Of a stretch of 64,000 nt of DNA, positions 7,729-16,521 are shown piece after piece. Numbering within the stretch: position 1 is the stretch's first letter; each line of letters begins with the position of its first letter. The position numbers and the translations under genes are program-made. The notes under the pieces were generated by a model. It made no database searches. It saw only the letters and a program-made list of their open reading frames with translations, and was not told the origin of the DNA. Source of the DNA: Vibrio metoecus (GTDB taxonomy: Bacteria; Pseudomonadota; Gammaproteobacteria; Enterobacterales; Vibrionaceae); contig NZ_JJMN01000045.1 in NCBI RefSeq assembly GCF_000696385.1, forward strand, positions 186,001-250,000, read 5' to 3'.

Positions 7729-9651
7729 ATGAAAAAGTCTCTGCTGGCGTTTTTTATTTTAGTGTTTGCCATGATCCTACTCTCTTTATGGGCCATGGTA
7801 CGCTTTACTAACACCTACAACATGCTGACCAAATATACTCAGCTTACCGCTTGGTCTTTGGCACAATTGGAAGTAGAGACTCTCGATTTCACGCATCGAT
7901 TAGACACTTACTTGCTAACCGGAAGCCGTGAAAGCTATCAGGCAATGAGCCTGAATTACGAGATTTTGTGGAATCGTTTTGATCTTTTTCTAACCAGCAA
8001 AGAAACTCATGAGCTTCGGCAGCAGCACGATGCCCAAAAAATCATTCAAGAAACGTTTATTCAACTCAAACGTTATGAGTTAGCAATAAGTCGAGGCGAT
8101 AAAGCAGCACTTCAGGAGTTGCGGCAAATTCTGGAGCCTTACAACAATCAAATTCGTGACTTAGCGGTTGTGAATTTCACGGGTGAAAGCGCCAACGCGA
8201 ACCTCCGCATTATCACCGACAATAAACAGCAGCTGCTCTATTTTTTCGCCGCGATCTTACTCATATTGATTTTGCTGTCTTACCTGACCTATCGCTCCGC
8301 CGATTACCAGCAGTTTCTCGCATGGCATGACCCATTAACACGGCTCAAAAATCGCAACTACATCGTTAAAATACTGAAAACAAGTCGTTTAGGTAAACAA
8401 GAACCCGTTGCACTCATTTTATTCGACCTTAATCGATTCAAAGAGTTGAACGATACAATCGGTTATGCCTCTGGCGATCTATTACTGATCAAAATTGCTG
8501 GGTTATTAACTCAACGTTGCCATCCATTTGCTTATCAATGCGCCAGAATTGGTGCCGATGAATTCGCGGTTTTACTGCATCCTTGTAATGGCAACGCGGA
8601 GTTTTTCATCCGTAATTTATGGAATGATTTAACCAAATTAGTACAAGACAATGACCCCACAAAACGTTTGAGTGTCGCAATGGGCGTTGTCACCTGTCAA
8701 ACCCAAGACATCACACAAACCAGTACGCTACGAGCGAATAGTTTATTAAATAATGCTGATTTAGCGCTGAATATCGCGAAAAAAACTCCGGATGGTCAGG
8801 TGGTGTATTACACCCGTGAAATTGAAAGTGCCTACAACAAAAAGCGGATACTTGCAGAGCAATTACAAAAGCTGATGTTGGATCCAGACCAATCTCACTT
8901 GTACTTATGCTACCAACCTATTTTATCGCGCAACCCAAAGCGATTAGGGTGCGAAGCCTTAATCCGCTGGCAGCATCATGAATTTGGCTTCATCAATCCA
9001 CAATACTTGATTGAAATAGCAGAAGAATACGGACTCGGGAAAAAACTCGGGGCGTGGATTATGGAGCAAGTCTACCTTGCATTACAAAATGATTGGAAAA
9101 ACTATAACCGTCGATTAGATGTTTCCATCAACCTTTCCAACTCTCTGTTTGACGATGAATTACCGGATCTCGTCACCGACATTTTTGGCAGCCATGAAAA
9201 CTTTCTTAATGCGATCATCCTAGAGCTCACTGAAACGATGACGATTGATGACTTCGCACACAGCATGAGCATCATTGAAAAATTGGAAAAAATGAAGGTT
9301 CGCTTTGCCTTAGACGACTTTGGAACGGGTTGGTCTTCACTGTATCAACTCAACCATCTCAGGTTCAGTAAACTGAAAATTGATAAATCCTTTGTCGACA
9401 ATATGAATCGAAATCAGCAGCAAGCGATTTTCATCGCTTCGATTGTTAGCCTCTCTCATCAATTAGGGATGGAAGTCGTTGCTGAAGGTATTGAACAGAT
9501 GACACAACTCGATCAGCTCAAGCAATTGGGGGTAGATGAATTTCAAGGCTACTATTTCTCTCGTCCTATCACTAAAACTGAGTTCGCCACTTTCTGCGAT
9601 CACTACTTTTCCTCAGAGAATACCTCGCTATCCGCGCAAATTAATGAGTAA
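7729..9651 (+). CDS. Membrane GGDEF-EAL protein (degenerate GADEF, intact EAL)
   Basis: A 640-residue c-di-GMP protein. It has a membrane segment at about 4-24, a periplasmic sensor region of ~145 residues, and a second membrane segment at about 172-190. Next come a GGDEF domain whose signature reads GADEF (about 275-279) and an EAL domain (EAL at 409-411). The EAL domain keeps the usual catalytic set: ELTET, DDFGTGWSSL, KIDKSFV, AEGIE and QGYYFSRP. This predicts phosphodiesterase activity, with the GADEF half probably regulatory. It starts 5 nt after the molybdopterin-fold gene, whose periplasmic product could be its signal partner. That pairing is inferred from spacing. Intact. Confidence 0.88.
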   Translation: MKKSLLAFFILVFAMILLSLWAMVRFTNTYNMLTKYTQLTAWSLAQLEVETLDFTHRLDTYLLTGSRESYQAMSLNYEILWNRFDLFLTSKETHELRQQHDAQKIIQETFIQLKRYELAISRGDKAALQELRQILEPYNNQIRDLAVVNFTGESANANLRIITDNKQQLLYFFAAILLILILLSYLTYRSADYQQFLAWHDPLTRLKNRNYIVKILKTSRLGKQEPVALILFDLNRFKELNDTIGYASGDLLLIKIAGLLTQRCHPFAYQCARIGADEFAVLLHPCNGNAEFFIRNLWNDLTKLVQDNDPTKRLSVAMGVVTCQTQDITQTSTLRANSLLNNADLALNIAKKTPDGQVVYYTREIESAYNKKRILAEQLQKLMLDPDQSHLYLCYQPILSRNPKRLGCEALIRWQHHEFGFINPQYLIEIAEEYGLGKKLGAWIMEQVYLALQNDWKNYNRRLDVSINLSNSLFDDELPDLVTDIFGSHENFLNAIILELTETMTIDDFAHSMSIIEKLEKMKVRFALDDFGTGWSSLYQLNHLRFSKLKIDKSFVDNMNRNQQQAIFIASIVSLSHQLGMEVVAEGIEQMTQLDQLKQLGVDEFQGYYFSRPITKTEFATFCDHYFSSENTSLSAQINE

Positions 9652-9795
9652 TGCATTAGCAATACCATGCTACAAGATTGAGACGCGTGCCAAAAACAGG
9701 TAACCCATACTTGGTATGACTTCTTTTCAGCGCAGATTGGTGGTACCACATCGCCTATTGCTAGCCACTCTTTCTATGTGGTAACAAGAGGTTAT

Positions 9796-10488
9796 ATGGA
9801 CAAGACACAATCCGAAGAGAAAAATCGCCGCCCACTTGCGGTCCGAGAACTGAACTTCACCAAACGTATTGCCGTTTGGTTGAGCCAAAAGCAGATCACC
9901 CCTAACCAAATTTCGCTCATGAGTATTGCCTTCGCACTGCTTGGCTTTGTCATATTGGCCGTATATCAAGCCTACCCTGCTCCGCTTTGGCTCATTCTGG
10001 CCGCTTTATCGATTCAAGCGCGTTTACTGTGTAATTTGTTTGATGGCATGGTTGCCGTAGAAGGTGGGAAGAAAACGCCTGCTGGCGAATTATTTAATGA
10101 TGTACCGGATCGCATTGCCGACCCTTTGTTAATTCTTGGTGCAGGTTTTGTCACGACTTCTGCGCTGGGAATGACTTTGGCATGGCTTTGCGCACTCCTT
10201 GCGGTGCTGACCGCCTACATTCGTGTATTGGGAGTCAGCATGGGCGGTGAAGCTGATTTTCAAGGCCCGATGGCTAAACAGCATCGCATGGCGCTGCTTA
10301 CCCTCAGTTTGCTCTTTATCGCGGCACTTTCACTGTTCGATGAGCTCCCAACCTTTTTTGCATACACCATGGATATCACCTTAATCGTCATGCTGATTGG
10401 GCTGGTACTCACGGTTTGGCGACGCTTACAGCACATTTATCAATTCCATGCGGCGCGTGCATCCTCGTCCGATCATCAAGGTAACTAG
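9796..10488 (+). CDS. CDP-alcohol phosphatidyltransferase family protein
   Basis: About 230 residues with 5-6 membrane segments. The family motif is recognisable around residues 75-105: FDGMVAVEGGKKTPAGELFNDVPDRIAD. The final GELFNDVPDRIAD fits G-x3-D-x3-D, but the usual DGx2AR is DGMVAV, so the arginine is missing. These enzymes condense a CDP-activated lipid with an alcohol at the inner membrane. I start at the ATG at 9796 because AGAGG lies just before it; an in-frame upstream ATG at 9778 has no such site. It is first in a three-gene run with a CdsA-like and a PlsC-like gene. Confidence 0.82.
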   Translation: MDKTQSEEKNRRPLAVRELNFTKRIAVWLSQKQITPNQISLMSIAFALLGFVILAVYQAYPAPLWLILAALSIQARLLCNLFDGMVAVEGGKKTPAGELFNDVPDRIADPLLILGAGFVTTSALGMTLAWLCALLAVLTAYIRVLGVSMGGEADFQGPMAKQHRMALLTLSLLFIAALSLFDELPTFFAYTMDITLIVMLIGLVLTVWRRLQHIYQFHAARASSSDHQGN

Positions 10489-10490
10489 TC

Positions 10491-11425
10491 ATGCTCAACA
10501 TTCCTCAACACTCACTGCACTTGATGTTGGTGATTTTGGCCATTTTAGTGGTAGGTACACTCTGTTATTTGTGGCTGTCTCGCCGCTATCCTGAACGCGA
10601 TTATCTCGAATTAAAGCTGCGTATTCGTTCATGGTGGTGGATGGTTGCGATTGTGTTTGTCGTATTGCAGCTTCCACTCAACTACACGCTCTTTTTTGTG
10701 GGTTTCCTGAGTTTCATGGCACTGAAAGAGTTTCTCTCGATTGTGCCCACACGAATGACCGATCGCCGAGTGATTTTCTGGGGCTTATTTGTCCATTTCC
10801 ATTTCAGTACTACTGGCTCTCCATCGGCTGGTACGGCATGTTCATTATCTTTATTCCAGTCTATGTATTCCTGTACCTGCCTATGGTGATGGTGCTGATT
10901 GGAGATACTAAAGGTTTTATTCGCTCGGCAGGCATTATTCACTGGGCAATGATGTTGACCGTATTTTGTATCAGCCATATGGCCTACCTATTGGTGTTAC
11001 CAAGCTTAAACCCAGATGCCGGTTCACTGGGTATGTTGCTGTTTTTATTAGTGATGACTCAGTTCAATGATGTTGCCCAATACGTATGGGGAAAAAGTTT
11101 GGGTAAACATAAGATCGTTCCGAAAGTCAGCCCGAATAAAACTTGGCAAGGCTTTATCGGCGGCACATTGACCGTGGTTACCGTTTCATACTTTGCAGCG
11201 CCTTATCTAACACCGTTAACGGCGACGCAAGGGTTGGTCGGCGGAGTCATCATTGCCTTGAGTGGATTTATTGGCGATCTGGTGATTTCTTCAGTCAAGC
11301 GCGATTTGCGTATTAAAGACACCAGCCAATTTATTCCGGGTCATGGTGGCATTTTGGATAGGGTCGATAGCTTGATGTTTACCGCTCCGCTGTTTTTCCA
11401 CTACCTCTATTATCTCTATTACTGA
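10491..11425 (+). CDS. Phosphatidate cytidylyltransferase (CdsA-like), frameshifted
   Basis: A polytopic membrane enzyme that makes CDP-diacylglycerol from phosphatidate and CTP. The C-terminal signature is clear: NDVAQYVWGKSLGKHKIVPKVSPNKTW, then GFIGDLVISSVKRDLRIKD and PGHGGILDRVDSL. The frame breaks near 10792-10793. Restoring one C there (CC to CCC) joins WGLFV to PFPFQYYWLS and gives a continuous protein of about 311 residues, a plausible length. It starts 2 nt after the CDP-alcohol transferase gene. The flanking proteins fit a lipid-synthesis operon. It is probably a second CdsA paralogue rather than the housekeeping enzyme. The indel is most likely a sequencing error. Confidence 0.85.
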
Positions 11426-11432
11426 GGCTTAT

Positions 11433-12113
11433 ATGGCGCGTATTCTCAAAGTGCTGTTTTTCTTATTGATCGTTAAACCCTTAGTTTTTATTGGGTTAGG
11501 GCTCAATATTTTGCAGCGCCAAAATCTCCCTACTCAAGGTCCAATGGTGATTGCCGCCAATCACAATAGTCATTTAGATACACTCGTACTCATGGCTCTG
11601 TTTCCGCTGCATTTAATTCACCGAGTGCGCCCTGTCGCTGCAGCGGATTACTTTCTGGTGAATCCGCTTGTGGCTTGGTTATCACTGAATATTATTGGCA
11701 TCATTCCGATCCGTCGCTCCCCCTCAAGCAATGAACGTGACGCGGTACTGCAAGCTTGCCATGAGGCTTTAGACCAAGGCGATATTCTGATTATTTTCCC
11801 AGAAGGGAGTCGTGGTGAACCGGAAATGATGAGTGGTTTGAAAAAAGGCATTTATCATTTAGTCAAACATCACCCGGTGCGTGCGGTATTACCCGTGGTC
11901 ATGCGTGGTTTAGGGCGCGCGCTACCCAAAGGTACGGCGATGTTCGTCCCTTTCAACTGCGATGTGGTGATTGGTGAGCCCTTAACCGGCTTTCGTGATG
12001 CGGAACATTTCGTACAGGTTATGCAAAAGCATTACCAGCTGCTGGCAACTCACTGCATCACTCAAACCCAAGCAACTCTGGATAGCGAAACCATCGACAG
12101 CAGAGAGATTTAA
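11433..12113 (+). CDS. 1-acyl-glycerol-3-phosphate acyltransferase family (PlsC-like)
   Basis: A 226-residue acyltransferase with the catalytic NHxxxxD motif (NHNSHLD, about 44-50) and the FPEG block (IIFPEGSRGEP). An N-terminal hydrophobic helix anchors it to the inner membrane. The family transfers an acyl chain to lysophosphatidate or a similar acceptor to form phosphatidate, the substrate of the CdsA-like enzyme just upstream. The three genes 9796-12113 thus cover acyl transfer, CTP activation and headgroup transfer. Intact; start at 11433, 7 nt after the CdsA-like stop. Confidence 0.88.
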   Translation: MARILKVLFFLLIVKPLVFIGLGLNILQRQNLPTQGPMVIAANHNSHLDTLVLMALFPLHLIHRVRPVAAADYFLVNPLVAWLSLNIIGIIPIRRSPSSNERDAVLQACHEALDQGDILIIFPEGSRGEPEMMSGLKKGIYHLVKHHPVRAVLPVVMRGLGRALPKGTAMFVPFNCDVVIGEPLTGFRDAEHFVQVMQKHYQLLATHCITQTQATLDSETIDSREI

Positions 12114-12154
12114 CGTTTTGCTAACAAGCTCAAGCTCTAAATATTCATGAAAGG

Positions 12155-12172
12155 TTAGAATAATTATTCTAA
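12155..12172. promoter_or_regulatory. Perfect 18-bp palindrome upstream of the thioesterase gene
   Basis: ttagaataattattctaa is a perfect inverted repeat ending about 20 nt before the ATG at 12193. No T-run follows it and it is AT-rich, so it looks more like an operator than a terminator. No candidate regulator is encoded nearby. Confidence 0.5.
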
Positions 12173-12192
12173 TAACAACATGAGAGAAAAAT

Positions 12193-12645
12193 ATGGAGTC
12201 GCTTTTAAATGATTTTCCAGTCGTGACGAGCATCACTGTCGCTTGGGGGGAGATGGATGCGCTGCAACACGTCAATAATGTGGTCTACTTTCGCTACTTT
12301 GAAACCGCGCGAATAGATTACTTCGCTCATCTTAAACTGATGGAAGAGTTGCAACGCACCCAAATTGGCCCAGTGTTATCAGAAACACAAGCGCGTTATA
12401 AAATCCCCGTCACCTTTCCTGATACTCTGCTGATTGGTTCACGCATTACATCCGTACAGAGCGACAGATTTACGATGGAATACCAAGTTGTTAGCCAAAA
12501 GCTCGGTAAAGTGACTACGGTCGGTAGCGCGACTGTGGTCATGTTTAACTTTAAAACTGGAGAAAAAGCCCAACTGCCAGTGTCAGTGAGAGAAGCCATT
12601 CAAACTTTGGAAGGGTCATCTCTCTCCATCACCAACGCATCGTAA
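12193..12645 (+). CDS. Acyl-CoA thioesterase, hotdog fold (YbgC/4-hydroxybenzoyl-CoA type)
   Basis: A 150-residue hotdog protein. The signature W-G-E-M-D-A-L-Q-H-V-N-N-V-V-Y (residues about 17-31) has the usual layout, with the aspartate of the catalytic helix (MDALQHVNN). The family hydrolyses acyl-CoA thioesters in the cytoplasm; the chain-length preference cannot be read from sequence. It follows the lipid operon in the same direction after an 80-nt gap holding a perfect palindrome, so it may have its own promoter. Its 3' end overlaps the end of the convergent PAP2 gene by 17 nt. Confidence 0.85.
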   Translation: MESLLNDFPVVTSITVAWGEMDALQHVNNVVYFRYFETARIDYFAHLKLMEELQRTQIGPVLSETQARYKIPVTFPDTLLIGSRITSVQSDRFTMEYQVVSQKLGKVTTVGSATVVMFNFKTGEKAQLPVSVREAIQTLEGSSLSITNAS

Positions 12646-13172
12646 CGCTAATACCTGCTTGGTCTCCTTCAATCCAAGGTAATACTTGTACCGAGTCATC
12701 AAACGACTCGGTAAATATCCACGCCGACACCGTTCCTAACGCTGCGCCCGCAAGGACATCACGCCAGTAATGTTTATTGCCTTCAACCCTACCCAAGCCT
12801 GATAACGCAGCCATACCATACGCTGGCAATCCAATCTCCCAACCGTAGCGAATGTTCAATGTCGTCGCAGCGGCGAAAGCGTTCGCGGTATGGTTAGACG
12901 GAAAACTGTCATTACCGCTACCATCCGGGCGTTCTTCATCAATCAATGATTTGGCAACCAAGCCAACACCGGAAGCCGTTGCAAGGCTCAATCCAGCTTG
13001 AGTAAAGCCTTGCCAATCGCGTTGATAAGCCGGCACCGCAAGCGCCAAACCCACTAAACTGTACGTACCTATATCACTGAACGTTTCCCAGTTTTTTGCG
13101 TTTATCGGCACACACCATTCCAGAATAAATGGCCGTCAACGCCGCGCAACCCAACCAAACCGTTTTCTTCAT
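12629..13172 (-). CDS. PAP2-family phosphatase, frameshifted after the signal peptide
   Basis: A phosphatidic-acid-phosphatase-like (PAP2) protein. The three motifs are visible: KSLIDEERP (K-x6-RP type), PSNHTANAF (PSGH type, here PSNH) and GKVEG-like GRVEGNKHYWRD (SR-x5-H-x3-D type). A signal peptide (MKKTVWLGCAALTAIYSG, cleavage near VCA) starts at the ATG at 13172. It joins the body only if one A is removed from the minus-strand run at 13092-13097, giving ADKRKNWETFSD. The protein is then about 180 residues, exported, and probably acts on lipid phosphates in the periplasm. The substrate is unknown. Confidence 0.78.
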
Positions 13173-13395
13173 TATGCTATCCATCTCGTTTCAATACGGT
13201 CATTGTATCTTGTGATCAAACCATACCCCAACCATCTTAAGGTTAGTGCCAAAACCCTATGTGCAACGCTATCTGTTTGAGGTAAATAAAAAGAACCGCA
13301 GTAAAATGCCGATTGCGCATTGTTCAAACGCCCTATATTGTGAACCTGTTGTTAATGGAACTAACACAAGAATCCTCTGGCTAGGGAGATAACGG

Positions 13396-14018
13396 ATGAA
13401 TACTGCACTCTTGGGACTGTTTATTCCCACCTTACTTTTTTGTTTCGATTACTCCAGGTATGAATATGACCTTAGCGACTCACTTTGGGGATGAGCGTGG
13501 GTTATCGAAGAACACTGTGGATGATGGTCGGTGAACTACTTGGGGTGGCTTTAGTGGCTGTCTCTGCCGTGGTTGGGATTGCAGCGGTGATGTTGCGTTA
13601 CCCGACTATTTTTACCCTGTTCAAAATTGTTGGGGCCAGTTATCTGATTTATCTTGGTATTCAGATGTGGCGCTCACGCGGCAAACTCGCCATCAATTTC
13701 GAGCAATCCTTGACCTACCAAGGCAGCGATTGGGGATTATTAGTGCAAGGTTTTGTGACGGCGATTGCCAACCCCAAAGGCTGGGCATTTATGGTGTCAT
13801 TGCTGCCCCCTTTTATTGATCAATCATTAAGCCTAGCCCCACAACTGACGTTGCTGGTTGCCATCATTCTGCTTTCCGAGTTTATCAGCATGAGTTTGTA
13901 TGCCACCGGTGGAAAAGGACTAAAGCGCTTATTAAGCCAAGCTCACCATGTTCGCTTACTCAATCGGATTGCAGGATCATTAATGGCTGGGGTTGGCGTG
14001 TGGCTTTATTTTAGTTAG
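13396..14018 (+). CDS. LysE/RhtB-family amino-acid exporter, two frameshifts
   Basis: An inner-membrane exporter of the LysE/RhtB superfamily, about 206 residues, six hydrophobic segments. The translation M-N-T-A-L-L-G-L-F-I-P-T-L-L-F, V-S-I-T-P-G-M-N-M-T, then F-G-M-S-V-G-Y-R-R-T is continuous only if one T is dropped from 13436-13441 and one G from 13487-13490. The SITPGMN segment is the conserved LysE/RhtB start. An AGGGAGA ribosome site precedes the ATG at 13396. Later conserved parts (ASYLIYLGIQMWRS, VTAIANPKGWAFMVSLLPPFID) are in one frame. The substrate cannot be told from sequence. Confidence 0.82.
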
Positions 14019-14061
14019 TGGATATGCCACCCATCGACAAGATGGATGGCAACCCAAACAC

Positions 14062-14724
14062 TTACACCGCCCAAGTTAATACCGGCCAGCCTTGCTGCTC
14101 AGCCTGCGCTTTCAAGCGCGGGCAAGGATTAACCACATACGCGAAATCGGCATGCTCACATAACGGCAGATCATTGATGGAATCGGTATAAAAATGAATG
14201 TCGTGATAGGTTGCTTCCTGCTCTGATAACCACTTCTGCAATCGCAGCACTTTACCTTCGCGGTAACTCGCAACGCCCTCAATGTCGCCGCTGTAGCAAC
14301 CGTTGTGGTTCACAAGGTCAATCCCTAGCGCATGTTCAATCCCAAAACGTTGAGCGACCGTTTTCACTAAGAAAGAAACCGAAGCGGAAATAATGATGCA
14401 GGTATGACCTTGCTGCTTTAACTGCGCAATCAGTTCGCGGGCTTGGGCAAACTGTTTCGGAACAATTAAGCGTGACACGCACTCTTCCACCCAATCTTGT
14501 ACGGTTGTACTTGGCACTTGCGCTAACGGCTGCATCGCAAAAGCAATGTATTCCGCCATATCCATCTTGCCTTGTGCATACAGCGCCATGCGCCTTCTAT
14601 CTTCTTCTACAAAATTGCGCTCCGTCGCAATGCCTTTCTCAGCAAGAAACGCATTCCAAATCATCGCGCAGTCCCCATCAATTAGGGTGTCATCCAAATC
14701 AAACACATAAAGGGGTTGGCTCAT
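14062..14724 (-). CDS. HAD-superfamily IB phosphatase (phosphoserine-phosphatase-like)
   Basis: A 220-residue HAD hydrolase with the nucleophile motif VFDLDDTLIDGD (D9, acid/base D11), motif II in IIISASV, and motif III/IV around FYTDSINDLPLCEHAD. The cap insertion after motif I is that of class IB, as in phosphoserine phosphatase. It is the last gene of the phosphonate-type ABC operon, 1 nt after the ATPase gene, so it probably acts on a phosphoester released from the imported compound. It is not PhnX, whose motif I differs. Substrate unknown; intact. Confidence 0.8.
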   Translation of the reverse strand: MSQPLYVFDLDDTLIDGDCAMIWNAFLAEKGIATERNFVEEDRRRMALYAQGKMDMAEYIAFAMQPLAQVPSTTVQDWVEECVSRLIVPKQFAQARELIAQLKQQGHTCIIISASVSFLVKTVAQRFGIEHALGIDLVNHNGCYSGDIEGVASYREGKVLRLQKWLSEQEATYHDIHFYTDSINDLPLCEHADFAYVVNPCPRLKAQAEQQGWPVLTWAV

Positions 14725-14725
14725 T

Positions 14726-15745
14726 TCAGGCTCTCACCGGTTGTACTTCGTTTAAATTAAACATTAATTCTAATTGGCTACCTTTCGCCAGCAAACGCTG
14801 TGAGGAGCGATTAAGTAAATCGACCGTCAGTTCACATTCAGCGACTTGCACTTGATAACGAATAACGTTACCTAACAACTGATGGTTGAGCACTACGGCG
14901 GGCCGTGGTGCAGAAATATGCTCTCCATAATGACGCCCCGCCTCACGCACGTAAATCGACTCAGGGCGAATCGCCACTTTAAGCGATGTATCAAGATTGA
15001 GGAGCGCTTTCGCTTGTTGAGCGTCCACCACGTTATAGTGCCCCATAAAACTGGCGACAAATTCGTTCGCAGGTTGAGTGTAAATCTGCTCCGGCGATCC
15101 GGTTTGCACGATTTTTCCTTGGTGCATGAGAAAGATTCGGTCAGACATCATCATCGCTTCTTCTTGATCATGGGTGACAAACAGCGTGGTCAGCTGTAGC
15201 TCTTGCTGAATTTGTCGGATTTGTTGACGCAGGCTTTTGCGTATTTTGGCATCCAACGCTGAAAGCGGCTCATCAAGTAGCAAAATACGTGGCTGAGTGA
15301 CTAAAGCCCGCGCTAGAGCAACCCGCTGTTTTTGCCCGCCAGATAACTGATGCGGGTACTGGTGCTCTTTACCTTGTAGCTCAACCAACGCAATCACTTG
15401 CTTCACTTGTTTGGTTATTTGAGCTGTTGGCATTTTTTTCATCTTCAGACCAAACCCAATATTCTGCGCTACCGTCATATTGGGAAACAGAGCGTAAGAC
15501 TGAAAGACCATGCCAATTCCACGCTGTTGAGGTGGCTGATCTGTCATGTTCTCGCCATCCACCCAGATTTCACCTTTATCGAGAGGATTAAGCCCCGCTA
15601 GGCTGCGTAATAAAGTGGACTTTCCACAGCCACTGGGGCCAAGTAGGGTGATCAGCTCCCCCTTTTCAATTTGAAAAGAAACATCATTCACCACCGTATT
15701 CGTCGCAAACTGCTTCGTCAGATGGTGTGCACTCACATAACTCAT
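14726..15745 (-). CDS. phnT: ABC transporter ATPase, phosphonate/AEP type (PhnT-like)
   Basis: A 339-residue ATPase of the iron(III)/polyamine/2-aminoethylphosphonate subfamily. Walker A GPSGCGKST (about 36-44), Q-loop VFQSYALFP, signature LSGGQKQRVALARA, Walker B ILLLDEPLSALDA and H-loop FVTHDQEEAM are all present, plus a C-terminal regulatory domain. The start is the ATG at 15745 with a perfect AGGAGG; it overlaps the upstream permease stop as ATGA. The phn assignment comes from the divergent PhnR-like regulator; the ATPase alone would be ambiguous. Confidence 0.82.
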   Translation of the reverse strand: MSYVSAHHLTKQFATNTVVNDVSFQIEKGELITLLGPSGCGKSTLLRSLAGLNPLDKGEIWVDGENMTDQPPQQRGIGMVFQSYALFPNMTVAQNIGFGLKMKKMPTAQITKQVKQVIALVELQGKEHQYPHQLSGGQKQRVALARALVTQPRILLLDEPLSALDAKIRKSLRQQIRQIQQELQLTTLFVTHDQEEAMMMSDRIFLMHQGKIVQTGSPEQIYTQPANEFVASFMGHYNVVDAQQAKALLNLDTSLKVAIRPESIYVREAGRHYGEHISAPRPAVVLNHQLLGNVIRYQVQVAECELTVDLLNRSSQRLLAKGSQLELMFNLNEVQPVRA

Positions 15746-16521
15746 GCTTGTCCTCCTCGGCTCAAGCGTGCAGCAAGCCAAGTCAGTAGAAAAATAAACA
15801 GAAAATAGGTCATCACTAATGCGGATGTGAAATGACCACTGGTTTGACGCATGTTGTAGAGGTAAATCTGCAAGGTTTCATAGCGTGTACCGACCAAAAT
15901 ATTGGCAAACACGAACTCGCCAAGCAGGAATGAAAACGACAAAAATAGCGCAGAAAGGAGCCCTTTCTTCAAATTCGGTACGATGATGAAAAAGAAGGCT
16001 TGCCGAGTCGTGGCACCGAGCAGATGGGCGGCATCCATCAAATCCTGTAAGTGAATCGCCGCAAAATTATTGGCAATCGCACGATACATAAACGGCAATG
16101 CAATGGTGAAATACGTCCCGATCAAAATCCACGCGCTGCCTGCAATCGGGCTATCGGCGTAGAGTTGCAACAGACCCACCGATGACACGACAGGCGGCAC
16201 CGCAAAGGGTAACAAAATCAGCAGATTCATCAGCCGGTCTAATTTGGGGAAATAGTAAAACACCACAAACATCGCGGGTAACACCACCGCCACACTGAGT
16301 GCTAAAGCGCCAAAACTCACCAATAAAGAGCGCCCAAAAGCTTCGAGAAAACGCAGATCAGAGAACAAACGGATATACCAATCAAACGTTAACCCATCGG
16401 GTAGTACCGTTGCTCCCCAGCGGGTTGAGATCGAATAAATAAAGGTTGCAACAATCGGCACCAACATCAGTGTGACAAAACCGTACACCACAATACGATG
16501 ACGAAAAGCATTAGGCTGCAT
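15742..16521 (-). CDS. phnV: ABC transporter permease, phosphonate/AEP type (PhnV-like)
   Basis: A 259-residue inner-membrane permease with six membrane segments. The EAA loop that contacts the ATPase is at DAAHLLGATTRQAFFFIIVPNL. It pairs with the other permease (upstream, overlapping by 11 nt) and with the PhnT-like ATPase (ATGA overlap). Substrate specificity lies mainly in the binding protein. Intact. Confidence 0.8.
   Translation of the reverse strand: MQPNAFRHRIVVYGFVTLMLVPIVATFIYSISTRWGATVLPDGLTFDWYIRLFSDLRFLEAFGRSLLVSFGALALSVAVVLPAMFVVFYYFPKLDRLMNLLILLPFAVPPVVSSVGLLQLYADSPIAGSAWILIGTYFTIALPFMYRAIANNFAAIHLQDLMDAAHLLGATTRQAFFFIIVPNLKKGLLSALFLSFSFLLGEFVFANILVGTRYETLQIYLYNMRQTSGHFTSALVMTYFLFIFLLTWLAARLSRGGQA

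Noticed and set aside
14025..14051. Inverted repeat between the LysE-like and HAD genes as a terminator
   Set aside because: The 11-bp stem has one mismatch and no T-run on either side, so I did not list it.
14062..14724. The HAD protein as PhnX (phosphonoacetaldehyde hydrolase)
   Set aside because: Motif I (FDLDDTLIDGD) and cap position are those of class IB phosphatases, not PhnX.
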